Below the pieces are notes generated by a model. It was given only the letters and a program-made list of their open reading frames with translations. It made no database searches and was not told where the DNA came from. 64,000 nucleotides of DNA from positions 62,001 through 126,000 of the forward strand of contig NZ_CAXQBR010000067.1 in the NCBI RefSeq assembly GCF_964222135.1, in the 5' to 3' direction. The translations under genes and the position numbers were made by a program. The stretch comes from Euzebya sp. (lineage in GTDB: Bacteria > Actinomycetota > Nitriliruptoria > Euzebyales > Euzebyaceae). Below, one piece after another: positions 10,263 through 18,546 of the stretch (within the stretch, counting starts at the first letter, position 1; each line of letters starts with the position of its first letter).

Positions 10263-11128
10263 CACGTCGTCTCCCGGCCGGCGACCGCTGCCTCGGCCCG
10301 TGCCCACTCCGCCTCCAGGATCCCCCGGAGGTATGGGAGGCGCTCACGCCCCGCCAGGAAGTCGAACTGGATCGTGCCGAAGGGGTCGATCTCCTCGCGC
10401 AGCAGCCGCAGCTGCTCCGGGGTCGGTTCGACGGTCTGGCGGACGGCGGTGGGGACGCGGACCTCGAACCCCGTCGCGGCGACGACGTCATCGGGCGTCG
10501 CCCCGTCGTGGACGCTCTCGAGGGTGAACGGCGCGCCGTCGTCATCCTTCACGAGCACCGCGATCGGCGTGACGATGATCACTGGCCCGGGTTGCAGGCC
10601 CCGCTGGCTGCGGGCGCCTGCGCTGATCGGGGTCCGCTTGCCGGTGGCGAAGTCGACCTCCCGCGTCAGCGTCCGGGCGTCGTGGCGGCCGAAGTAGGCC
10701 AGCATCTTGCGGTAGTTCTGGATGACCTCGGGGGCCCCCACCCCGCCCGGCAGGCGGACCTTGGGCCGGTCGTAGTCACCGATCACCGACAGGTTGATCG
10801 CCGCGTCCCCGTCGATCTGGGCCGAGGAGACGCACTCGACGTTGCCGCGGTTGGCCAGGTGGATGACGTTGACGGCGGACAGGAACCCCCAGCGGGCGGT
10901 GGCACGCTCGTAGGCGGCGGCCTCGGAGCTCATGAACGACAGCTCCACGGGCGCCATGCCCATGGCGTTGTACCCGACGAGGTACGCATCCGGGGCGTGG
11001 GTGCACTTGGCCAGCATGTAGCTCGCGTACGCCAGCGGCGTGAAGGACCCGAGGACGGTGACGCCCCGCTCCTCCATCTCGGCCGCCAGGCGGCAGACCA
11101 TCAGCTCGGCCACGGTGTACTCGCTCAC
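10262..11128 (-). CDS. CoA-transferase family beta subunit (IpdB-like)
   Basis: Beta subunit of a class I CoA-transferase-fold enzyme (288 aa). It keeps the fold segments GNVECVSSAQIDGDAAINLS and APVELSFMSSEAAAYE. The short SENG/ESG-type motif bearing the catalytic Glu of true class I CoA-transferases is not seen in the expected part. That fits the IpdAB group of mycobacteria, where the pair acts as a hydrolase opening the last steroid ring rather than as a transferase (established for IpdAB; assignment here is inference). The start is ATG 11128, overlapping the alpha-subunit stop by 4 bases. An ordinary CoA-transferase of another acid remains possible. Confidence 0.78.
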   Translation of the reverse strand: MSEYTVAELMVCRLAAEMEERGVTVLGSFTPLAYASYMLAKCTHAPDAYLVGYNAMGMAPVELSFMSSEAAAYERATARWGFLSAVNVIHLANRGNVECVSSAQIDGDAAINLSVIGDYDRPKVRLPGGVGAPEVIQNYRKMLAYFGRHDARTLTREVDFATGKRTPISAGARSQRGLQPGPVIIVTPIAVLVKDDDGAPFTLESVHDGATPDDVVAATGFEVRVPTAVRQTVEPTPEQLRLLREEIDPFGTIQFDFLAGRERLPYLRGILEAEWARAEAAVAGRETT

Positions 11129-12081
11129 GACCGCACCCCCTCGAGCACGCGACCCTGGCGCGCCAGCTCCTCGAGCACGGCCCCGCGCCCGTCCCCCAGC
11201 ACGCGCCTGCGGTAGGCCGCTTCATCCTCGGCGGCCAGCTGCTCGACGTAGCGCTCGAACGCCGGTCCTCCCTCGAGCGCCGCCTCCGCGTACTCCAGCA
11301 TCTGCCAGCCGTCGAGGCCGTAGCGCGGGACGTGCGTCGTCGGGTGCGCCCCGAACGGCGCCTCGATGACCACGTCGACGAGGAACCCGGGGATCTTGGT
11401 GGCGTGCGGGTTGGCCGCGATCACGTCGGTCGGCACCACCTCCTCGCAGGTCACCACCACCACGTCGGCGGCCTTGGCGAGGTCGTCGTCGATCGCGAAG
11501 CTGCCGTCGAACTGGGCGTTGCCGGAGGCGTCGGCACGGGTGGCGTGCACGATGGCGACCTCTGGGCGGAGCGCCTTGACCAGCGTCACGGGCGGGCCGC
11601 CGAAGGGGTCCTCGACCTCGACGTACAGATCCGGGTGCAGGCCGGGGACGGCCGAGCCCGGAGGGCTGCCCAGCCCCGGGTACGGCATGAACGGCAGGTT
11701 CCGCCCGGCGGCGTCGAGCGCGGCCTCCATCGACAGGGCGGTCATCTCGACGATCTCGAGCGATCCGCCCTCGACCCGGCGGCGCAGGTTCGGCGCCAGG
11801 CCGAAGGCCTCCAGGGTGACCATGGAGAATGTCAGCCGCTCGACCACGTCGTCGCCGGCGCCCAGCAGCAGGTCGGTGTCGACCGAGCCGATCAGGCTCA
11901 TGACGTGCAGACCTCGCCGACCGTCGCGGAGCAGCTGGCGCACCGCGGCCATGGGGTGGTTGGCGAACCACGCCCCGCCGAGCGCGACCGTCGCGCCGTC
12001 TCCGACGATGTCGCCGAGCGCTTCGAGTGGACGGACCTTGGATTGCACTGCCGGCCTCCGATCGGGTGGACCTGGCGTCAT
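11125..12081 (-). CDS. CoA-transferase family alpha subunit (IpdA-like)
   Basis: Alpha subunit of the CoA-transferase-fold pair (318 aa). After a short lead the fold begins with LEALGDIVGDGATVALGG and FANHPMAAVRQLL. Later segments include VEMTALSMEAAL and ATRADASGNAQFDGSFAIDDDLAKAADVVVVTCEEVV. The ATG at 12081 is preferred; another in-frame ATG lies at 12093, and the long open frame beyond it is a shadow of the divergent LLM gene. It is the first gene of the minus-strand run ending at livF and shares a 48-bp intergenic region with the divergent oxidoreductase gene, so both promoters must be packed there. Confidence 0.8.
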   Translation of the reverse strand: MTPGPPDRRPAVQSKVRPLEALGDIVGDGATVALGGAWFANHPMAAVRQLLRDGRRGLHVMSLIGSVDTDLLLGAGDDVVERLTFSMVTLEAFGLAPNLRRRVEGGSLEIVEMTALSMEAALDAAGRNLPFMPYPGLGSPPGSAVPGLHPDLYVEVEDPFGGPPVTLVKALRPEVAIVHATRADASGNAQFDGSFAIDDDLAKAADVVVVTCEEVVPTDVIAANPHATKIPGFLVDVVIEAPFGAHPTTHVPRYGLDGWQMLEYAEAALEGGPAFERYVEQLAAEDEAAYRRRVLGDGRGAVLEELARQGRVLEGVRS

Positions 12082-12129
12082 GTTATCGTCCATCGACGAC
12101 CCAGATGTCAACGTCGACCGGGAGATCCC
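12082..12129. promoter_or_regulatory. Divergent promoter region, CoA-transferase alpha / LLM oxidoreductase
   Basis: Only 48 bp separate the divergent starts at 12081 (minus) and 12130 (plus). The plus-strand gene has a GGGAG ribosome-binding box a few bases before its ATG. I see no convincing -10/-35 pair or perfect palindrome here; the two transcripts probably start inside one another's 5' regions and may be co-regulated. Confidence 0.4.
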
Positions 12130-13143
12130 ATGCGACTCGGCTTGAACCTCAGCGCCCTGGACCCGAGCCCGTCGACGCTGCTCAGCCTGGCGCGGCGCGC
12201 GGAGGAGCTGGGCTACGACTCGGTGTGGACGGCAGAGGGCTACGGCACCGACGCGGTCGTCCCGCTGAGCTGGGTGGGCGCCCAGACCGAGCGCATCGGA
12301 CTCGGGACCGCGATCATGCAGATCCCGGCGCGGACGCCGGCGAGCACCGCGATGACGGCCACCGCGCTGGATCTGTACTCCCACGGCCGGTTGCGGCTCG
12401 GCCTCGGCGTCTCGGGACCACAGGTGGTCGAGGGGTGGCACGGCCAGCCGTTCGCCAGGCCGCTCGAGCGAACCCGCGAGTACGTCGAGATCGTGCGGGC
12501 GATCTTGGCTCGTGACGGCCGGGTGTCCTACCGCGGTGCCCACTACCAGCTCCCCTACGGCGGTCAGGACGCGACGGGGCTCGGCGTCCCGTTGAAGCTG
12601 AACGTGCACCCGCGGCGTCCCGACGTGCCGATCTACCTGGCCGCCCTCGGACCGAAGAACGTGGCGTTGGCGCTCGAGATCGCCGATGGGTGGCTTCCCG
12701 TCTTCCTCAGCCCCCAACGGCTCGATGCCCTCACCGACGTGGATGTGCTGCGCGACCGCGTCGACGAGGGGTTCGACCTCGCCGCGACGGTGAACGTCGT
12801 GGTGGGCGACGACCTCGACGCATGCCGCGACGCGGTCCGGCCGCTCCTGGCCCTGTACATCGGCGGCATGGGCGCGAAGGGGCAGAACTACTACAACTCG
12901 CTGGCCTGCCGGTACGGCTACGAAGCAGCGGCGGCGCGCATCCAGGACGCCTACCTCGATGGACGAAAGCACGACGCGGCCGCGGCGGTGCCGGACGCGC
13001 TGGTCGACGAGGTCGCGCTCTGCGGACCACCGGACCGCATCCGCGGGCTGTTGGAGGCGTGGCGGTCATCGCTGGTCACCTCGCTGCTCGTCAGCAGCAC
13101 CGACCTGCGTGCGGTGCAGGTGCTGGCCGAGCTCGAGGCATGA
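12130..13143 (+). CDS. LLM-class (luciferase-like) flavin-dependent oxidoreductase
   Basis: TIM-barrel monooxygenase/oxidoreductase of the bacterial luciferase superfamily (337 aa). Diagnostic pieces are ELGYDSVWTAEGYGTDAV near residues 23-40, TERIGLGTAIMQIPARTPA, and LDLYSHGRLRLGLGVSG. Actinobacterial members commonly use coenzyme F420, though FMN use cannot be excluded. The ATG at 12130 has a GGGAG box. Its stop overlaps the start of the next flavoprotein gene (ATGA), so the two are translationally coupled and may act on the same substrate. It diverges from the CoA-transferase operon. The exact reaction is unknown. Confidence 0.85.
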   Translation: MRLGLNLSALDPSPSTLLSLARRAEELGYDSVWTAEGYGTDAVVPLSWVGAQTERIGLGTAIMQIPARTPASTAMTATALDLYSHGRLRLGLGVSGPQVVEGWHGQPFARPLERTREYVEIVRAILARDGRVSYRGAHYQLPYGGQDATGLGVPLKLNVHPRRPDVPIYLAALGPKNVALALEIADGWLPVFLSPQRLDALTDVDVLRDRVDEGFDLAATVNVVVGDDLDACRDAVRPLLALYIGGMGAKGQNYYNSLACRYGYEAAAARIQDAYLDGRKHDAAAAVPDALVDEVALCGPPDRIRGLLEAWRSSLVTSLLVSSTDLRAVQVLAELEA

Positions 13144-15116
13144 ACGTGGGCGGCGACGCACCGGCGGCGTACCCGTTGGCGCTCAGCCCCATCCGGGTCG
13201 GACCCGTCACGGTGAGGAACCGGATCGTCCGCACCGCCCACGCCACCGGCTCCCTCGCCCGCGAGGGGGACGACGACGCGTTCATCGCCTACCACGCCGC
13301 GCGGGCTGCCGGCGGCGTCGGGTTGACCATCCTGGAGGTCGCGTCGGTGCATCCGTCGAGCCCGGCGTTCCTGCGGGCGTGGCACGACGGCATCGTCGAT
13401 CGGTACCGCCGGCTGGTCGACGCGGTCGCCCCCTCGGGCATGGCGGTCTTCCAGCAGCTGTGGCACGGCGGGCACCAGGTGGCCCCCGGGGGCTGGCGGG
13501 CGCCCTGGTCACCGTCGGCGGTGGCCGGCCCGAAGATCGGCGTCACCGCCCCCCCGATGGACCGCGGGCAGATCCGCGAGCTGGTCGAGGCGTTCGCCGC
13601 CGCCGCGGCCCGCGGGGAAGCCGGCGGCCTCCAGGGGGTCGAGGTCCACGCCGGCCACGGGTACCTGCTGCACCAGTTCCTCTCCCCGCACACCAACCTC
13701 CGCGGTGATGCCTACGGGGGGAGCCCCGATGGGCGGGCACGCATCGTCGTCGAGGTGCTGGAGGCGGTGCGTGACCGCGTCGGCGACCGCATCGCCGTCG
13801 GCGTGCGGCTGAGCGCCGACGACCTGATCCCCGCCGGCCTCGACCCATCGGAGGTCGCCGAGCTGGCGATCAGGCTCGAATCCGCCGGGCTGATCGACTT
13901 CGTGGACCTGTCGGTCGGCGGCTACCTCGCGTACCCGCCGGTGATCGGCGGTGCCCACGAGGCGCCTGGCTACCAGCTCGACCACGTCCGCCCCGTCGCC
14001 GAGGCGGTGCGGACACCCACGATCGTCACCGGCCGGATCACCACGCTGGCGGAGGCGGAGGCGATCCTGGCATCCGGTGTCGCGTCCATGGTGTCGATGG
14101 TGCGGGCCACCATCGCTGATCCGGACCTGGTCGCGAAGTCCGTCGATGGGCGGGCCGACGAGGTCCGCCCCTGCATCGCCTGCAACCAGGGGTGCGTCGG
14201 CGGCCTTGCCGCGGGCCGCATCGGCTGCACCGTCAACCCCGCCGCGGGTCGGGAGCTGCGGGCCGATCGGCCCGGTCGGACGGACCGACCACGACGGGTG
14301 CTGGTCGCCGGCGGCGGGCCGGCGGGGATGGAGGCGGCACGCGTGGCGGCGATGGCCGGCCACCACGTGATCCTCGTCGAGCGCGCCGACCACCTCGGTG
14401 GCCAGCTGGCGTTGGCTCGACGGGGGCCGCTGCGCGACCGCCTCGGCGCGTTCGTCGACTGGCAGGAGCGCGAGGTCAGGCGCCTCGGGGTCGAGGTCCA
14501 CCTGGGCACGTCGGTGGATGATGACGTGGTGGCGCAGGCCGACCCCGACGTCGTGGTCATGGCGACCGGCTCGACGGCGCGCACCGACGGCCGCCAGATC
14601 GCCCGGCCGGGACATGTGCCGCCCGGCATCGGCCAGCCGCACGTCATCACCGGACGTGACGTCATGGCCGGAATCGTGCCGTCTTCGGCTGCCCGGGCGG
14701 TGGTGGTCGACGACATCGGCCACCACGAGGCGGTCAGCGTCGCGGAGGTCCTGCTCGCACGCGGCGTCGCCGTGGAGTGGGTCACCCGGCACACGCACCC
14801 GGCATCGATGTTGGACGATCCGCTGATCGGACAGCCGGCACGGGGTCGCCTCCGTCGCGGTGGCGTCCGCGTGTGGCCGGAGCACCTGCTCGTCGCCGTC
14901 GACCCCGACCGCTGCGCCATCGAGGATCTCCAGAGCGGTGACCGAACCGACATCGCCGCGGACCTGGTCGTGCTGGTGTGCGGGGGGGTGCCCGAGATCC
15001 CGGTGCTGGCCCCGTCCCACGACGAGATCGAGGTCGTGACGGTGGGGGATGCCGCTGCCGTCCGCACCTTGCAGGAGGCCGTCCGCGAGGCGCACGAGGT
15101 CGCCCGCACGATCTAG
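13140..15116 (+). CDS. NADH:flavin oxidoreductase, 2,4-dienoyl-CoA reductase-like
   Basis: Multi-cofactor old-yellow-enzyme-type reductase (658 aa, normal for the family). Residues about 1-370 are the FMN barrel (LSPIRVGPVTVRNRIV; HAGHGYLLHQFLSPHTN). A four-Cys cluster CIACNQGC plus a fourth Cys 11 residues on would hold [4Fe-4S]. An FAD/NAD domain starts with VLVAGGGPAGMEAARVAA. The family includes 2,4-dienoyl-CoA reductase (FadH), trimethylamine dehydrogenase and the bile-acid enzymes BaiCD/BaiH. In this catabolic setting reduction of an unsaturated acyl-CoA or ring ketone is likely (inference). It starts inside the LLM gene's stop. The larger open frame upstream is a shadow. Confidence 0.88.
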   Translation: MNVGGDAPAAYPLALSPIRVGPVTVRNRIVRTAHATGSLAREGDDDAFIAYHAARAAGGVGLTILEVASVHPSSPAFLRAWHDGIVDRYRRLVDAVAPSGMAVFQQLWHGGHQVAPGGWRAPWSPSAVAGPKIGVTAPPMDRGQIRELVEAFAAAAARGEAGGLQGVEVHAGHGYLLHQFLSPHTNLRGDAYGGSPDGRARIVVEVLEAVRDRVGDRIAVGVRLSADDLIPAGLDPSEVAELAIRLESAGLIDFVDLSVGGYLAYPPVIGGAHEAPGYQLDHVRPVAEAVRTPTIVTGRITTLAEAEAILASGVASMVSMVRATIADPDLVAKSVDGRADEVRPCIACNQGCVGGLAAGRIGCTVNPAAGRELRADRPGRTDRPRRVLVAGGGPAGMEAARVAAMAGHHVILVERADHLGGQLALARRGPLRDRLGAFVDWQEREVRRLGVEVHLGTSVDDDVVAQADPDVVVMATGSTARTDGRQIARPGHVPPGIGQPHVITGRDVMAGIVPSSAARAVVVDDIGHHEAVSVAEVLLARGVAVEWVTRHTHPASMLDDPLIGQPARGRLRRGGVRVWPEHLLVAVDPDRCAIEDLQSGDRTDIAADLVVLVCGGVPEIPVLAPSHDEIEVVTVGDAAAVRTLQEAVREAHEVARTI

Positions 15117-15183
15117 CGCGCGCCAGCCGGACGCGCTGGTGAGGTCGGCGACCCGCCTGAGCTGGCGTAGGGCACGTAGGGCC

Positions 15184-15984
15184 TCACGACCGGGTCCACC
15201 TCGGACCCAGCGCCGACGCCTCCACCGTGTGGTCCCGGATCTCCTCGAGCACGCGCCGCTGCGTGGCCTGCACGTGCCGGCGGCTGATCTCCGCCGCGGT
15301 GTCGCGGTCGCCGTCCTCGATGGCCTGGAGGATCTTGGCGTGGGCGTGGAGGACCGCCTCCATCTCCGCATCCGTCGCGTATCGCCCCTCCCCCGCCGTG
15401 CGCGCCGCCCACCGGCGCTCGTGCGCAGACCACAGCGATTCGAGCACCCCGACGACCAGGCTCAGGCTCTGCAACCCGCAGCCCCGCACGATCCCGTCGT
15501 GGAACTGCCGGGCGAGCGGGGTGAACGACGCACCGTCCCCGACCGCGGCCTCGGCCGCCTGCTGGACCTGGCGCAGGTGCGCGACCAGCGTCGCGCGATC
15601 CGCCGACGATGCTGCCTCGGCCGCGCAGAGCGGCTCGACCAGGGCGACGCTGGCCGCGAGGTCGTCGATGCTGGTGCCCCCCGACTGCAGGACCATGGCG
15701 CTCATGAACGCGGCGACGTCCGAGCGTGGCCGTCGGACCACCGCACCGCCGCGGGCACCGCGTCGCACGACGACGAGCCCCTCTGATTCAAGGGTGAACA
15801 GCGCCTCGCGGATCGATGGCTGGCTGACCCCGAAGCGGGCCGCGAGGTCCTCCTGCTTGGGCAGCGAATCGCCGTCGGAGAGCTCGCCGGACAGGATGCT
15901 CGACCGCAGGTCGTTGGCGATCAGCTCCGCGATCCGGGGCTGGCGCAGCGGGAGGCGGTTCGCGGTGCCCGACCGGGAGGTCAT
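15184..15984 (-). CDS. GntR-family (FadR/FCD) transcriptional regulator
   Basis: DNA-binding regulator (266 aa). The winged HTH occupies residues about 15-80, with LPKQEDLAARFGVSQPSIREALFTLESEGLVVVRRG. The FCD effector domain follows, with His residues at the places that usually bind a metal (ARQFHDGIV, AHAKILQAI, RRHVQATQ). Such proteins typically repress catabolic operons and are released by an acid or acyl-CoA. It is the last gene of the minus-strand run that includes the second Liv transporter, CoA ligase and SDR, which are its likely targets. A close paralogue lies at 58919-59722 in the same relative position beside another SDR and CoA ligase. Confidence 0.9.
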   Translation of the reverse strand: MTSRSGTANRLPLRQPRIAELIANDLRSSILSGELSDGDSLPKQEDLAARFGVSQPSIREALFTLESEGLVVVRRGARGGAVVRRPRSDVAAFMSAMVLQSGGTSIDDLAASVALVEPLCAAEAASSADRATLVAHLRQVQQAAEAAVGDGASFTPLARQFHDGIVRGCGLQSLSLVVGVLESLWSAHERRWAARTAGEGRYATDAEMEAVLHAHAKILQAIEDGDRDTAAEISRRHVQATQRRVLEEIRDHTVEASALGPRWTRS

Positions 15985-15991
15985 CGTCGCG

Positions 15992-16906
15992 CTACCGCCC
16001 GGCGCTCGGCTGGGGGCCGTACACGTCGGACAGCGCGTGGAACTGCAGATCGTCCAACGCCGCGCACAGCTCGGCCGGGGTCCACGGCGCGTCCGACGTG
16101 ACCTGCTGGGTGACGGTGAGGGGCTGGAACAGCCCGACCACCCCGCGTTCGACCAGGAAGACCTGGCCGTTGACGTGCCCGGCCTGTGGCAGGCAGAGGG
16201 TCGCGATGGCCACCGCGACCGCCTCCGGTGGCTGCATGGCGGCGCTGAGCTGCGCCGCTCGCGCTCGCTCTTCCTCGCCCTGACCGGCCAGGCTCTCCAC
16301 CGCTGCCTCCGTCATGGGTGTCAGGGTGGCGGCGGGGCTGACCGCGTTGACGGTCACACCGGTGCCGGCGACGTCGCGCGCCAGCGCGTTCGTCAGGCCG
16401 AGGACCCCGCCCTTCCCGACGGCGTAGGGCATGGTCCTGGGCAGCCCGACGATGCCGGCCCGCGACACGAGGTTGACGATGCGGCCCCACCCGCCCGCCA
16501 GCATCGCCTCCAGCGCGTGCCGGGCGCAGAACGCAGCCCCTCGGATGTGGGAGTCCACGACCCGGTCGAAGGTGACCTCGTCGACAGCCGACGGCGGGCC
16601 GGCCCACCCCACCCCGGCGTTGGTCACCAGGACGTCCACGCGTCCGAAGGCGTCCGACGCCGCGGCGATGACGGACTCGGCGCCGCGCCACTCGGCGGCC
16701 GATGCAGTCGCCGCCACCGCCTCGCCGCCGCGCGCACCGATCTCCTCGGCCACCCGCGTCGCGGTGGCGACACCGGACTCGTCGACCCCGATGTCGTTGA
16801 CCACCACGGCGGCGCCGAGGTCGGACAGCGCCAGCGCGGTGGCACGACCGATGCCGCCGCCGGCACCGGTCACGACCGCGACCCGCCCCTGTAGGTCGAG
16901 GGCCAC
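15992..16906 (-). CDS. Short-chain dehydrogenase/reductase
   Basis: Rossmann-fold NAD(P)-dependent oxidoreductase (304 aa). It shows the cofactor motif TGAGGGIGRA (residues about 14-23), VTNAGVG, and the catalytic Ser followed by YAVGK (Tyr-x3-Lys). An extra C-terminal stretch of about 50 residues (from about 255) is longer than the classical 250-aa SDR and is seen in actinobacterial relatives of 3-hydroxyacyl-CoA dehydrogenases. The start is GTG at 16906, directly beside the CoA ligase stop (tca 16907-16909), and the FCD regulator follows after 7 bp. A 3-hydroxyacyl-CoA dehydrogenase role is likely but unproven. Confidence 0.87.
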   Translation of the reverse strand: MALDLQGRVAVVTGAGGGIGRATALALSDLGAAVVVNDIGVDESGVATATRVAEEIGARGGEAVAATASAAEWRGAESVIAAASDAFGRVDVLVTNAGVGWAGPPSAVDEVTFDRVVDSHIRGAAFCARHALEAMLAGGWGRIVNLVSRAGIVGLPRTMPYAVGKGGVLGLTNALARDVAGTGVTVNAVSPAATLTPMTEAAVESLAGQGEEERARAAQLSAAMQPPEAVAVAIATLCLPQAGHVNGQVFLVERGVVGLFQPLTVTQQVTSDAPWTPAELCAALDDLQFHALSDVYGPQPSAGR

Positions 16907-18526
16907 TCAGCGACCCACGACGGTGTCGTCGGTGACCCAGTCGCGCCAGGCCTGTCGCAGGTCGCGCTTGCGGATCTTGCCGGACGGGGTCATCGGCAGC
17001 AGGTCGATGTGGTCGACGACGCGCACCCGTCGCGGCCGCTTGTAGTCGGCGATCTGCTCGGCGATGTAGGCGGCGACCTGGTCGTGGGTGAGCTCTGCGG
17101 ACACGACGACGGCCGCCGGCACCGCCTCCAGCCGGTCGTCGGGGATGTCGAACGCGGCCGCGAAGGCGATCTGCGGGTGGTCCAGGAGGACCTCCTCGAT
17201 CTCCTCGGGGTAGATGTTCATGTTGCCGGAGCGGAACGCGTCCTTGAGCCGCCCGACGATCGTCATCTCCTGCCACTCGTCCCAGGTCGCCAGGTCACCG
17301 GTCCGCAGCCAGCCGGCGTGCGCACCGCCACCCTCGGGCCGGTAGTAGCCCAGCATCACGCTGGGACCCGACACGCAGATCTCGCCGACCTGGCCAGGCC
17401 CCACCGGCCGGTCGGCGTCGAGCTCCATCACCGCGACCGTGTTCCCGTCCCCCGCCCGGCCGATCGTCGTGGCCAGGTCCTCCTCGGTCGCGTCCGGGTC
17501 GGTCCAGGTGTTGACGAACCCGCCCTCGGTCAGGCCGTAGGAGGTCACGAAGACGGCGTTGGGCGCGGCCGACCGCAGCCGGCGGACCAGATCGGCGCTG
17601 CCGCCGGTGCCGCCGAACTGGATGATGCGCAACCCCGACAGGTCCGGGGCGCCGCCCCCGGCGGCGTTGAGCATCAGCTCGTACTGGGTCGGGGCGCCCT
17701 GCAGGTGGGTGACGAACGACTGGGCGGCGGCGAGGAAGTCCGCGGGATCGAATCGGCGCTGCATGTAGGTGGACGAGCCGATCAGGGGGCCGCCGTAGGA
17801 GTTCATCACGCACCCGAAGCCCCAGAACAGCGGGGAGCCGAGGATGCTGCAGTCGTCAGGCCGCAGGCCGATGCGACGGGTCCACATGAACAGCCGCAGG
17901 ATGCAGCCTCGGTGGCTCAGCAGCGCGCCCTTCGGATCACCCGTGGTGCCCGACGTGAAGGACATGATCGCCGGTCCGTGCCCGTCCACGGCGGCTTCCA
18001 TCCGCTCGACCGCCGACCGCAGCCGGGCGGCGTCGCTGACGTCGAGGAAGGACTCGAACGACCGCGCGCCGTCCACGGCGTCGGCATCGGGACCGCAGAG
18101 CACGACCTGGCAGTCGGTCCCGAGCCACGGCAGCCGCCGCCGCATCTCCTCGAGCCCCTCGAGGGTGGAGCGGTCGTACACCTCGGTCCCCCACACCAGC
18201 ACCGAGGGGCGGGCCCGGTCGAGGACCCGCTCGAGCTCTCGTGGTCCGTACCGGGTGTTGAGGGGCACGAAGATCGCTCCGAGCGAGCTGGCGGCGTACT
18301 GGATCACCGGCCAGCGCGCCTGGTTCTCCAGGTAGAGGGCCACCCGGTCGCCGGCTTCGACACCGGCGGCGACCAGGGCGACCTCGACCGCCTGGACCTG
18401 CTCGGCCAGGTCGGCGTAGGTCAGGACCTCGCCGTCGACGCGCATCCAGTCCCGGTCGGCGTGGACGTCGTAGGCGGTGCGGAGCAGCTCCGCGGTGGTG
18501 GTCAGCTCTGGCAGCTGCACGTGCAT
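16907..18526 (-). CDS. AMP-dependent acyl-CoA synthetase
   Basis: Adenylate-forming CoA ligase (539 aa) with the core MSFTSGTTGDPKGALLSHRG, TSYGLTE, LRTGDL, the RLKDAFRSGNMNIYPEEIEE hinge region and MTPSGKIRKR at the C-terminus. The RLKD/GNMN variant replaces the more usual GGEN, but the catalytic Lys near the end (SGKI) is present. The ATG at 18526 starts the family sequence (MHVQLPELTTTAELL); the frame further upstream is a shadow of the LivF gene. It lies 20 bp after livF in the same run, so uptake and CoA activation of the substrate are probably linked. Confidence 0.9.
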   Translation of the reverse strand: MHVQLPELTTTAELLRTAYDVHADRDWMRVDGEVLTYADLAEQVQAVEVALVAAGVEAGDRVALYLENQARWPVIQYAASSLGAIFVPLNTRYGPRELERVLDRARPSVLVWGTEVYDRSTLEGLEEMRRRLPWLGTDCQVVLCGPDADAVDGARSFESFLDVSDAARLRSAVERMEAAVDGHGPAIMSFTSGTTGDPKGALLSHRGCILRLFMWTRRIGLRPDDCSILGSPLFWGFGCVMNSYGGPLIGSSTYMQRRFDPADFLAAAQSFVTHLQGAPTQYELMLNAAGGGAPDLSGLRIIQFGGTGGSADLVRRLRSAAPNAVFVTSYGLTEGGFVNTWTDPDATEEDLATTIGRAGDGNTVAVMELDADRPVGPGQVGEICVSGPSVMLGYYRPEGGGAHAGWLRTGDLATWDEWQEMTIVGRLKDAFRSGNMNIYPEEIEEVLLDHPQIAFAAAFDIPDDRLEAVPAAVVVSAELTHDQVAAYIAEQIADYKRPRRVRVVDHIDLLPMTPSGKIRKRDLRQAWRDWVTDDTVVGR

Positions 18527-18546
18527 CCCTCCATCTGGTCGAACGG

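Noticed and set aside
13509-15371. 620-codon minus-strand frame opposite the flavin reductase
   Set aside because: Arg/Asp-rich shadow typical of GC-rich antisense frames; the plus strand carries all cofactor motifs.
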